A stretch of DNA of 64,000 bases from contig JADQCB010000007.1 of assembly GCA_016278325.1 (NCBI GenBank), positions 111,652 through 175,651 of the forward strand, given 5' to 3'. Below, one piece after another: positions 42,932-50,859 of this stretch (within the stretch, counting starts at the first letter, position 1; the number at the start of each line of letters is the position of its first letter). The notes beneath the pieces were generated by a model that saw only the letters and a program-made list of their open reading frames with translations, was not told where the DNA came from and searched no databases. Source of the stretch: Actibacterium sp. GTDB taxonomy: Bacteria > Pseudomonadota > Alphaproteobacteria > Rhodobacterales > Rhodobacteraceae. The position numbers and the translations under genes were made by a program.

Positions 42932-44590
42932 ATGGCTGAGCAAAACACTCGGATAAATATGCCCCGGCGGCTTCGGTTTTCTGCCGACCCGTGGTCGGTC
43001 GGCGCGATCGTGATCGCCTTTCTGGTGCTTTTGCCGATCGTTTCCGTGGTGGTGATCGCATTGAACCCGGTGCAGAATGTCTGGCCGCATCTGATCAGCA
43101 CGACCTTGCCGCGCTACCTTGGCAATACGGTGATCCTGATGGTCTCGGTGGCGGCGCTGGCCGCGGCGATGGGCACCGGTGCGGCCTGGCTGGTGGTGAT
43201 GTATCGCTTTCCCCTTTCGCGAGTGCTGGAATGGCTGCTTTTGTTGCCGCTCGCGATCCCGGCCTATGTCGGGGCCTATGCGCTGGTGGATTTTCTGGAA
43301 TATGCCGGTCCGGTCCAGGTGGCCCTGCGCGAGCTGTTCGGCTGGGCGGATGCGCAGGCCTACTGGTTTCCCGAGATCCGCTCGCGTCCGGCGGCCGTAC
43401 TGGTCCTGGCCGTGGCGCTGTTTCCCTATGTCTATCTGCTGTCACGGGCGGCGTTCCGCGAGCAGTCGGGCGGCGTTTACGAAGTGGCCCAGGCGCTGGG
43501 CGCGGGGCCGTTGGGGCGGTTCCTGCGCGTCGGCCTGCCCCTGGCCCGGCCGGCCATCGCCGCCGGCTCGGCGATCGTGATGATGGAGACGGTCAACGAT
43601 TTCGGCGTGGTGGACTATTTTGCCGTGCAGACTCTGACGACCGGAATCTTCAGCGTCTGGTTGCAGGGTGGCAATGTCGGCGGCGCAGCGCAGATCGCGA
43701 TGGTGATCCTGGTTCTGATCCTGTCGCTGGTCGCGCTGGAAAAGCTCAGTCGCCGGCGGATGCGTTTCTTCAACCCCTCGCGCCACAGTCGGCCGATCGC
43801 GCCAACGCGGCTGACGGGCGGGGCCCGATGGCTGGCCATGCTGGCCTGCGCCATTCCCTTCCTGTTGGGTTTCGTGCTTCCGGTCGGGGTGATCGCTTCG
43901 CATGCTCTGCAGGCATCGGACGGCTGGCTTGTGCCGGGCCTTGTGCAGGCGCTTGGCAACACCTTGCTGGTCGGCGGGCTGGCGGCGCTCGGCACGGTCG
44001 CCGCGGCCTTGTTCCTGGTCTATGGGGTGCGGCTGAGCCACCATGCGCTGCCGCGGTTGCTGTTGCCGGTGACCACGCTGGGCTATGCCGCGCCCGGCGC
44101 CGTGCTGGCCGTCGGGTTGCTGATCCCGATGGCGTCGATGGACAACGCGCTGGCCGACATTGTCGAGCGCCTGACCGGCGCCGATATCGGGCTGGTGATG
44201 ACCGGATCGGCCTTTGCCGTGATCTATGCCTATAGCGTGCGTTTCTTCGCCATCGCGCAGGGCGCGGCGGACAGCGCGATGGGGCGGATCACGCCGAGCC
44301 TGCCGATGGCGGCGCGCTCGCTGGGGCGGACGGCGCGGGGCACGCTGACCTCGGTCTATCTGCCGCTGATCCGCGGATCCGTCGGCACCGCGCTGCTGCT
44401 GGTCTTCGTCGATTGCGTGAAGGAGCTGCCGGCCACGCTGTTGTTGCGCCCCTTCGGGTTCAACACGCTTTCGACCCGGGTTTACGAAAAGGCGTCTTTG
44501 GAAAACCTGGGCGATGCCTCGCCCGCGGCGCTGCTGGTGATCGGGGTGGGGATGGTGGCGGTTCTGCTTCTGGCGCGCGCCAATCGCTAA
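42932..44590 (+). CDS. Iron-type ABC transporter permease (fused, two-module)
   Basis: A 552-residue inner-membrane permease of the FbpB/SfuB class with two MetI-like modules of about six helices each (about 15-280 and 295-550). Each has the ATPase-contact loop: EVAQALGAGPLGRFLRVGLPLARPAIAAG (core about 183-210) and AARSLGRTARGTLTSVYLPLIRG. Such systems import ferric iron, but family members for other substrates exist. No binding protein or ATPase gene is next to it, so its partners lie elsewhere. AGGGCGCC precedes the ATG. No convincing Fur or Irr site was found in the 75-bp upstream gap. Confidence 0.92.
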   Translation: MAEQNTRINMPRRLRFSADPWSVGAIVIAFLVLLPIVSVVVIALNPVQNVWPHLISTTLPRYLGNTVILMVSVAALAAAMGTGAAWLVVMYRFPLSRVLEWLLLLPLAIPAYVGAYALVDFLEYAGPVQVALRELFGWADAQAYWFPEIRSRPAAVLVLAVALFPYVYLLSRAAFREQSGGVYEVAQALGAGPLGRFLRVGLPLARPAIAAGSAIVMMETVNDFGVVDYFAVQTLTTGIFSVWLQGGNVGGAAQIAMVILVLILSLVALEKLSRRRMRFFNPSRHSRPIAPTRLTGGARWLAMLACAIPFLLGFVLPVGVIASHALQASDGWLVPGLVQALGNTLLVGGLAALGTVAAALFLVYGVRLSHHALPRLLLPVTTLGYAAPGAVLAVGLLIPMASMDNALADIVERLTGADIGLVMTGSAFAVIYAYSVRFFAIAQGAADSAMGRITPSLPMAARSLGRTARGTLTSVYLPLIRGSVGTALLLVFVDCVKELPATLLLRPFGFNTLSTRVYEKASLENLGDASPAALLVIGVGMVAVLLLARANR

Positions 44591-45609
44591 CACGCCGCGT
44601 CGATCACCTCCAGCGCCCGCATCGCGAAGCGGCCCGCCAATGGCTCCAGCCGCTCGGCATCCTGCGCGGCGGCAGTGCCGGCGCGGGCACGATCGGCGAT
44701 GCCCACGAAGATCACCGCGAAGCGGAACAGGGCAAAGGCCACGTGAAACGGGCGAAGCGGCGCATCCACGACGCCGTGCGACATGTAGCGGGCGACGAAT
44801 TCCGCCTCGGTCGGGATCCCGAGGGCGGCAAGATCCAGCCCGCGGATCCCGCCATATTCTTCCGGCGTGCTGCGCCAGGTCATGCAGCAGAATCCCAGGT
44901 CGGCCAGCGGGTGGCCCAGGGTCGAAAGCTCCCAGTCGAGGATGGCGATCACCCGCGGTTCGCGCGTGTGATACAGCATGTTGCCCAGGCGGAAATCGCC
45001 ATGCGCGATCGTGACCTGCCCGTCATCGGGCGGCATGTTTTCGTCCAGCCAGGCGGCCACCCGGGTCAGTTCGGGGATCGGTGCGCCTTGCGATTCTTGC
45101 AGCTGCCCCGACCATCGCGCGACCTGCCGTTCGAAATAGTTCCCGGGCTTGCCGAAATCGGCCAATCCCACGTCGCCCGGTTTCACCGCGTGCAACCGGG
45201 CCAGCGCGTCGGCCAGCCCCAGGTAGATGTCCCGCCGTTCCGCGGGCGCCAGTCCGGGCAGGGCGCAGTCGGAAAAGACCCGCCCCTCGACCCGTTCCAT
45301 GAGGTAGAACGGGGTGCCGATGATCGTGTCATCCTCGCACAGCAGCACCGGGCGCGGCACCGGCACGTCGGTGGGCGCCAGCGCCTTCAGTACCCGATAT
45401 TCGCGTTCCACCGCATGGGCGCCGGGCAGGATCGCGCCGGCCGGCTTCTTGCGCAGCACCAGCCGCCGGTCGGCATGATCCAGGAAATAGGTCGGGTTGG
45501 ACTGGCCGCCGGCGACGGGATCGAGCCTGAACCGGCCCCGTTCGGGGCCAAGCCGGCCGGACAGGTATTCGCGCAGCGCCCTGGTATCGAAATCCGCCGC
45601 CCGGCTCAT
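44587..45609 (-). CDS. APH-family kinase, LvaA/ACAD10-11 kinase-like
   Basis: A 340-residue aminoglycoside-phosphotransferase-fold kinase. Seen: a nucleotide region with GGQSNPTYFLD (about 34-44) and LRKKPAGAILPGAHAVEREY (about 52-71), catalytic HGDFRLGNML (His203, Asp205, Asn210) and the metal-binding DWELSTLGHPLADLG (Asp225). In bacterial LvaA and human ACAD10/11 this kinase type phosphorylates 4-hydroxyacyl-CoA (established knowledge). The adjacent acyl-CoA dehydrogenase, whose stop overlaps its ATG, supports the same role here. Antibiotic resistance is unlikely. The substrate remains an inference. Confidence 0.9.
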   Translation of the reverse strand: MSRAADFDTRALREYLSGRLGPERGRFRLDPVAGGQSNPTYFLDHADRRLVLRKKPAGAILPGAHAVEREYRVLKALAPTDVPVPRPVLLCEDDTIIGTPFYLMERVEGRVFSDCALPGLAPAERRDIYLGLADALARLHAVKPGDVGLADFGKPGNYFERQVARWSGQLQESQGAPIPELTRVAAWLDENMPPDDGQVTIAHGDFRLGNMLYHTREPRVIAILDWELSTLGHPLADLGFCCMTWRSTPEEYGGIRGLDLAALGIPTEAEFVARYMSHGVVDAPLRPFHVAFALFRFAVIFVGIADRARAGTAAAQDAERLEPLAGRFAMRALEVIDAAC

Positions 45610-46811
45610 TCGCCCCGGTCCCAGGACCAGAAACCCGAGCCCGCGTCGCGCAAGCTCCGGTCGAGGACCATCTTGTGCACCTCGTCGGCGCCATCCACCA
45701 GGCGCGCCTGCCTTGCATATCGATAGATCCATTCCAGCGGCGTATCGGTCGAATAGCCGCGCGCGCCGTTGATCTGGATCGCCACGTCGGCCGCCTTGTG
45801 CAGAAGATTGGCAACATGGATCTTGGCCATCGACACTTCCTTGCGGGCAAAGCCGCCACGGTCGATTTCCCAGGCGGCCTTCATCACCAGCAGCCGACCC
45901 AGCTCGATCTGCATGGCCAGGTCGCCCAGCATGATCCGCACGCTTTCGCGGTCGGCCAGCCGCATGCCGAACCCTTCGCGCCTGTCGGCATATTCGGTGG
46001 CGATCTCGACACAGCGTTTGGACAGCCCCAGCCAGCGCATGCAATGGGTCAGCCGCGCCGGGCCCAGACGGGTCTGCGTGACCTTCAGGCCGCGGCCCTC
46101 TTCCAGCAGGACGTTCTCGGCCGGGATTTCCAGCCCGTCGAATTCCAGCTCGCAATGACCGCCATGTTCTTCCGGTCCCATGATCCCGATCCGCCGCCGA
46201 ATGCGCCAGCCCGGCTGGTCACGGTGGAACAGGAACGCGGTCAGCCCGCGGCGCGGATCGTCCGAGGTTCGGGCGATCAGGATGAAATGCGCGGCGATCT
46301 CGGCGCCGGTGATGAACCATTTGCGGCCGTTGATCACATAGCTATCGCCGCGGCGGGTCGCCGTCGTGCGCATCATCGCCGGGTCCGAACCGCCGCCGGG
46401 ATGCGGTTCGGTCATGGCAAAGGCCGAGCGCACCTCGCCCGAGGCGATCGGCGCCAGCCACCGGGACCTTTGGTCCGGTGTTCCAAGCGCCTCCAGCACC
46501 ATCATGTTGCCGTCATCCGGCGGCGCGCAGTTGAATGCCACCGGCCCGAAAATCGAGCGGTTCATCTCTTCATAGCATACCGCCATGCCGACCTTGCCCA
46601 GCCCCGCACCGCCGTTTTCGGGCGACAGTTGCAGGCACCAGAGCCCTTCGGCGCGGGCCTGCGCGCGCAGCGGGCGCAGCACCGCGTCGCGGATATTGCC
46701 ATGCCCGTCGAAATTCGCGCGATCGGCTTCCAGCGGAAGGATGTGCCCTGCCACGAAATCGGCGATGCGGGCGCGGAAGGTCTCTATTTCCGGGGATATG
46801 GTGAAATCCAT
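45606..46811 (-). CDS. Acyl-CoA dehydrogenase family protein (ACAD11/LvaC-like candidate)
   Basis: A 401-residue FAD enzyme. Two adjacent ATGs occur (46814, 46811); the second has better spacing to GAGG. Conserved parts include RSAFAMTEPHPGGGSDPAMM (FAD/substrate loop, core about 125-144), KWFITGAEIAAHFILIARTS (about 160-179) and INGARGYSTDTPLEWIYRYAR. At the position of the MCAD catalytic Glu376 this protein has Asp373 (LVDGADEVH). That variant is, to my knowledge, typical of the ACAD10/11-like branch rather than ordinary beta-oxidation enzymes. In that branch the enzyme removes phosphate from a 4-phosphoacyl-CoA. It is coupled to the kinase gene downstream and follows the SDR by 7 bp. Confidence 0.93.
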   Translation of the reverse strand: MDFTISPEIETFRARIADFVAGHILPLEADRANFDGHGNIRDAVLRPLRAQARAEGLWCLQLSPENGGAGLGKVGMAVCYEEMNRSIFGPVAFNCAPPDDGNMMVLEALGTPDQRSRWLAPIASGEVRSAFAMTEPHPGGGSDPAMMRTTATRRGDSYVINGRKWFITGAEIAAHFILIARTSDDPRRGLTAFLFHRDQPGWRIRRRIGIMGPEEHGGHCELEFDGLEIPAENVLLEEGRGLKVTQTRLGPARLTHCMRWLGLSKRCVEIATEYADRREGFGMRLADRESVRIMLGDLAMQIELGRLLVMKAAWEIDRGGFARKEVSMAKIHVANLLHKAADVAIQINGARGYSTDTPLEWIYRYARQARLVDGADEVHKMVLDRSLRDAGSGFWSWDRGE

Positions 46812-46818
46812 CATGGCC

Positions 46819-47559
46819 TCACAGGCTGGAGACAAGGTGCCCGCCATCGACGACGATTTCCGAGCCGGTCATGTAACGTCCGGCATCCGAGACCAGCAAC
46901 AGCAGCGCGCCGTCCAGATCGTCGGGCCGGCCAAGGCGGCGTTGCGGGATGCGGCGCAGCATCTTGCGGCCCGCCTCGGACGCGAAGAAATCGCGGTTGA
47001 TGTCGGTTTCGATATAGCCGGGGCACAGCGCGTTCACCCGGATGTCATGGCGGGCCCATTCCAGCGCCAGCGCGCGGGTCAGCTGCAGCAGCGCCGCCTT
47101 CGAGGCGGCATAGGCCGCGACATGCCCGGCAACGCGCAGCCCCAGGATCGAGGCGACGTTGACGATTGCACCGCCCCGGCCCGCCGTCCGCAATGCGCCG
47201 GCCGCCGCCTGCGCCACCTGGAAAGCCCCCCTGAGATTGGCGTCGAAGGTGCGGTCCCAGTCGGCCGGCGAATAGCTCAGCGCCGCGCCCGGGATCGACA
47301 GCCCGGCATTGTTCACGACGATGTCGAAGGCATCTTCCGCAAACAGGTCCGCGATGCTGTCGTCTTCGGTCACGTCCAGCGCGCGGGCCTGGGCGGTGCC
47401 GCCCGCGCGTTCGATAGCGTCGCAAAGCTGCTCCAGCGCGTCGCGTCGCCGGGCGGCGGCGGTAACGGCGGCGCCGCGGTCGGCCAGAAGCCGGGCGAAA
47501 TGTGCGCCCAGTCCGCTTGAGGCGCCGGTGACAAGGGCCTTCCTGCCGGAGAGTTCCAT
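46819..47559 (-). CDS. Short-chain dehydrogenase/reductase (LvaD-like candidate)
   Basis: A 246-residue NAD(P)-dependent oxidoreductase. Seen: the cofactor motif TGASSGLG (11-18), NNAG at about 83-86, and the catalytic Ser137, Tyr150 and Lys154 (YAASK). The ATG at 47559 is preferred because it places the cofactor loop at the usual distance; a start 12 codons earlier has no ribosome site. First gene of the SDR-ACAD-kinase run. In the levulinate pathway an SDR (LvaD) interconverts 4-oxo- and 4-hydroxyacyl-CoA, which suits this context but is inferred. Confidence 0.93.
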   Translation of the reverse strand: MELSGRKALVTGASSGLGAHFARLLADRGAAVTAAARRRDALEQLCDAIERAGGTAQARALDVTEDDSIADLFAEDAFDIVVNNAGLSIPGAALSYSPADWDRTFDANLRGAFQVAQAAAGALRTAGRGGAIVNVASILGLRVAGHVAAYAASKAALLQLTRALALEWARHDIRVNALCPGYIETDINRDFFASEAGRKMLRRIPQRRLGRPDDLDGALLLLVSDAGRYMTGSEIVVDGGHLVSSL

Positions 47560-47649
47560 CGCACCGCCCTTTGCCGCTGCATTCCGATGAGACATTTCTA
47601 TTGCCGGGGCCGCAGGCTTGCAAGCCGGGCGCCGGGCGACCCCGCCCGT

Positions 47650-48783
47650 TCAGTCGAGGGTCTGTCGATAGCGGCGCAGCGCCACCAGCACGATGATCGC
47701 CATTATCACGACAAGCGCGCCGATATCGCCGCGGATTTCGGCCAGCCCGGCGCCCTTGAGCATGATCTTGCGGGTGATGCGCAAGAAATGCGTTGCCGGA
47801 ATGGCGTTTCCCAGCGCCTGCGCCCAGCCGGGCATGCCCGCGAAGGGAAACATGAACCCCGACAGCAGAACCGAGGGCAGGATCAGGAAGAAGGAAATCT
47901 GCATCGCCTGCATCTGCGAGCGGACCAGCGTCGAGATCAGGAACCCCAGCGCCAGATTGACCAGCACGAACAGGTTGAATGCCGCGAAGAAGGCCCAGCC
48001 GCTGCCCACGAAAGGGATGGCGAACAGCAACCCGGCGGCGAACAGGAAGATCAGCGTCTGGACATAGGCGACGATGACATAGGGCAGGATCTTGCCCAGC
48101 ATCACCTCCAGCGGGCGCACCGGCGTTGCGATCAGCGCCTCCATGGTGCCGCGTTCGGTCTCGCGCACGATGGCCACCGCGGTGATCATGATCATCGTCA
48201 TCGACAGGATGATCCCCAGCAGCCCCGGCACGACATAGGTCGAGGTTTCGCCTTCGGCGTTGAAGTGGCGGTGGACCGTCACCGAGAAGGGCGCCGGCGC
48301 GCCGGCCGCGAAATCGAGCGGCCCGTCCAGCGTCTGGTCGATGGCGGTCTGCACGATTCCCGACAGGGCCGCGACCGCGCCGCCGGCCGCCGTGGGGTCG
48401 GAGGCGTCGGCCGCGACAAGCAAGGCCGGGTGCAGGCCGCGCACCACATCGCGATGGAAATCCGGCGGGAACACCACCACGAAGCTTGCGGTGCCATCGC
48501 GCAGCGCGCGATCACCCTCGGCGCGGCTGCTGACCGTGCCGACAAAGTCGAAATAGTCAGAACTGTCCATCGCCGCGATCACGGCGCGGCTCAGAGGGCC
48601 GTCATCGGCCATTTCCACCAGCGTGGGCAGATGCCGCGGGTCGGTGTTGATTGCATATCCGAACAACACGAGCTGCATCAGCGGCACGCCGATCATCATC
48701 GCGAAGGTCACCCTGTCGCGCCGCATCTGGATGAATTCCTTCATCAGCACGGCCAGAAAGCGCGACACCGAGAACAGGCTCAT
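47650..48783 (-). CDS. ABC-2 type export permease
   Basis: Membrane subunit of an ABC exporter in the inner membrane. The start ATG overlaps the ATPase stop (ATGA); a longer in-frame reading into the ATPase gene is not real. The 377-residue protein has one helix at the N-terminus (about 23-45), a large extracytoplasmic domain (about 50-175) and five helices in the C-terminal half (about 180-370). It has VAIVRETERGTMEALIATPVRPLEVMLGKI, the ABC-2 family coupling region. The large periplasmic loop and the HlyD partner suggest drug or lipid export like YhhJ/YbhR; the substrate is unknown. Confidence 0.93.
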   Translation of the reverse strand: MSLFSVSRFLAVLMKEFIQMRRDRVTFAMMIGVPLMQLVLFGYAINTDPRHLPTLVEMADDGPLSRAVIAAMDSSDYFDFVGTVSSRAEGDRALRDGTASFVVVFPPDFHRDVVRGLHPALLVAADASDPTAAGGAVAALSGIVQTAIDQTLDGPLDFAAGAPAPFSVTVHRHFNAEGETSTYVVPGLLGIILSMTMIMITAVAIVRETERGTMEALIATPVRPLEVMLGKILPYVIVAYVQTLIFLFAAGLLFAIPFVGSGWAFFAAFNLFVLVNLALGFLISTLVRSQMQAMQISFFLILPSVLLSGFMFPFAGMPGWAQALGNAIPATHFLRITRKIMLKGAGLAEIRGDIGALVVIMAIIVLVALRRYRQTLD

Positions 48784-49727
48784 TGCGCCGCCCCCGCCGG
48801 CGGGGCGAAATTGTCGGCCGCACGGTCCATGAGGAAGATGAAGGCATCCTCCAGGGTGGGGTCCTGCCGCTGCCAGCGCTGCGGTCCGGTTGCGCCGTAT
48901 CGCGCGGCCAGCGCATCCAGCGCCGCCGCATCGGTGCCCGAAACATGCAGGACATCCCCGAAGCGCACGACCTGAACCCGAGCGTCGGTTCGGCGCAGGT
49001 CGGCCTCCAGCGCGTCGATCCCGGCCCCGTCCACCCGCCAGCAGTGAAGCCCCAGCTGCGCGGGAATGTCCCGGGCCGCGCCGGCGATCAGTTTCCGCCC
49101 ATAGGCGATATAGGCGATGACATCGCATTGCACCGCCTCGTCCATGTAATGGGTCGAGACCAGGGCGGTGACGCCCTGTCCGGCAAGCTGGCGGATCTCG
49201 TCCCAGAAATCGCGCCTTGCCTTGGGGTCCACGCCGGCGGTGGGTTCGTCCAGCAACAGCAGGCGCGGCCTGTGGATCGTGCAGGCGGCCAGCGCCAGGC
49301 GCTGCTTCCAGCCCCCCGACAGGGTGCCCGCCAACTGATCGCCGCGCCCGCTCAGCCCCAGATGCGACAGCGCCTGCGTCACCACCCTGCGCCGGTCGGC
49401 CATGCCGAACATCCGTGCCGTGAAATCCAGGTTCTCGCGGATCGTCAGATCCTCGTAGAGCGAGAATCGCTGGGTCATGTATCCCACGTTCTGCTTGATC
49501 TTCTGCGCCTCGGTCAGGATGTCGTAGCCAAGGCATCGGCCCTGGCCGGCATCGGGCGTCAGCAGCCCGCACATCATCCGGATCGTGGTGGTCTTGCCGC
49601 TGCCATTGGGGCCCAGGAAGCCGTGGATGGTGCCCGGCGGAACGTCCATGTCGAAACCGTCGACCACCTTGCGCCCGCCGAAGCTCTTGGTAAGGCCGCG
49701 CACCGAGATGGCAGCGTCTTCCTTCAT
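48780..49727 (-). CDS. ABC exporter ATP-binding protein
   Basis: A 315-residue ATPase with Walker A GPNGSGKT (39-46), Q-loop region (VGYMTQRFSLYEDLTIREN, core about 83-101), the signature LSGGWKQRLALAACTI (about 136-151) and Walker B LLLLDEPTAGVD. The H-loop is STHYMDEA. LSGGWKQR instead of LSGGQ is usual in the YbhF/RbbA branch. One nucleotide domain is present, so the active form is presumably a homodimer with two permeases. A C-terminal accessory domain (about 225-300) precedes a disordered Ala/Pro tail. Overlaps both neighbours by four bases. Confidence 0.95.
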   Translation of the reverse strand: MKEDAAISVRGLTKSFGGRKVVDGFDMDVPPGTIHGFLGPNGSGKTTTIRMMCGLLTPDAGQGRCLGYDILTEAQKIKQNVGYMTQRFSLYEDLTIRENLDFTARMFGMADRRRVVTQALSHLGLSGRGDQLAGTLSGGWKQRLALAACTIHRPRLLLLDEPTAGVDPKARRDFWDEIRQLAGQGVTALVSTHYMDEAVQCDVIAYIAYGRKLIAGAARDIPAQLGLHCWRVDGAGIDALEADLRRTDARVQVVRFGDVLHVSGTDAAALDALAARYGATGPQRWQRQDPTLEDAFIFLMDRAADNFAPPAGAAQ

Positions 49728-50674
49728 TCCGCCCGCCTCAGGGTGACGGGCTGGCCGGGCAGAAGCCCGCTGCCGTCGCTGATCGCGGCCTCGGCGCGGA
49801 ATACCAGGCGGGCGCGTTCCTCGCGGCTGTAGATGATGGGGGGCGTATATTGCGGATCCGATGCAATGCGCGTGACCCGTGCCGTCAGCCCCGGCGGGCA
49901 GCCGTCGCAGGACAATGACAGCACATCGCCGATCGCGAAATCGGCGCGCCGCGGTTCGGGAACGAAGAACAGCGCGCTGCGCCGCGCGGGCGGCAGGATC
50001 GACATGACCGGCGTGCCCGCGGCGGCGACTTCGCCCGGCTGGAAAAGACGGTGTTCCACCAACCCGGCAATGGGCGCGATCACGCGGCGGTCCTTAAGGT
50101 CCAGTTCGGCGCGGTCGGCTTCGGCCTGCGCTGCGGCCAGCGCCGCCTCGGCGGCGACGACCTGCGCATCGCGGGCCGGAAGTTCGGCCACACGCAGCCG
50201 GGCCTGCAGTTGCGCCACATGGGCGTTGGCCTGTTCCGCCGCGGCCTGGTCGGCATCGACCCTGGCCGCGGGGACAAGCCCCTGTTCGGCCAGCCGGATC
50301 GAGCGTGTGAGGGTCGTGCGCGCCAGCGATTGTTCGGCCAGCGCCTGCTGAAGCTCTGCGCGGATGACCTCGACCTCGGCGGCGCGGCTGCCGGTCTTGA
50401 GGTTTTCCAGCTCGGCCCGGGCCACGTCGACGCGCGCTCGCGCCGCGCGCAATGCGGCCTGCTGATGGGTGTCGTCGAGACGGAACAGCAACTGCCCGGC
50501 CTCGACGCGGTCGCCCTCTTGCACCGCGATCGCCTCGATCCGGCCCGGGGCGGAGGCGGCGACATGGACGAAATCCGCCTCGACATAGCCGTTGTAGACG
50601 GGCGCGCCGGGGCCGCCGAAGCCGGGAAAGACCGCGGTGAGCATCGCCATGAGCCATTCGGTGAAGTGATTCAT
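49724..50674 (-). CDS. HlyD-family periplasmic adaptor
   Basis: A 316-residue membrane-fusion protein linking the ABC exporter to the outer membrane or periplasm. The ATG at 50674 has GAGGGGCGCGG upstream; the long in-frame extension crosses the divergent promoter. It has one N-terminal hydrophobic segment (about 7-20), a biotinyl-lipoyl strand (APGRIEAIAVQEGDRVEAGQLL, core about 41-62), a long coiled coil (about 68-185) and a barrel with SCDGCPPGLTARV. The CDGC motif and PPIIYSREERARL are typical of the YbhG-like subgroup. First gene of the exporter operon, divergent from glgP. Confidence 0.93.
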   Translation of the reverse strand: MNHFTEWLMAMLTAVFPGFGGPGAPVYNGYVEADFVHVAASAPGRIEAIAVQEGDRVEAGQLLFRLDDTHQQAALRAARARVDVARAELENLKTGSRAAEVEVIRAELQQALAEQSLARTTLTRSIRLAEQGLVPAARVDADQAAAEQANAHVAQLQARLRVAELPARDAQVVAAEAALAAAQAEADRAELDLKDRRVIAPIAGLVEHRLFQPGEVAAAGTPVMSILPPARRSALFFVPEPRRADFAIGDVLSLSCDGCPPGLTARVTRIASDPQYTPPIIYSREERARLVFRAEAAISDGSGLLPGQPVTLRRAE

Positions 50675-50766
50675 CCGCGCCCCTCGGTGGCCGGTTCGAC
50701 CGCGCGTTCCGCACACAGCGTAGCTGACCGGCCGTTCTGCCGCAATGGCGGCGCAAAGCGCCCCCC

Positions 50767-50795
50767 TTGCGCTATGCGGCGGGTTTCGGAATAAG
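50767..50795 (+). promoter_or_regulatory. Possible sigma70-type promoter of the glg operon
   Basis: TTGCGC, 17 bases, AATAAG, located 65 bases before the glgP ATG in the 185-bp gap shared with the divergent HlyD gene. Matches to the consensus are three of six and four of six, so this is only a candidate. Confidence 0.28.
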
Positions 50796-50859
50796 GCGAT
50801 CTCGTTTAACGCTGGCACCGATCGCGCCCAAGCCGCGCCCCAAGCCCGAGGACCATCCG

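Noticed and set aside
44587..45609. Aminoglycoside resistance gene
   Set aside because: The APH fold is shared, but coupling to an acyl-CoA dehydrogenase and the ACAD10-like sequence pattern point to acyl-CoA metabolism.
50750..50762. GGCGC-AAA-GCGCC hairpin identical to the one in the fliC leader
   Set aside because: Simple GC palindromes of this size are expected by chance; two copies in unrelated contexts do not make a repeat family.
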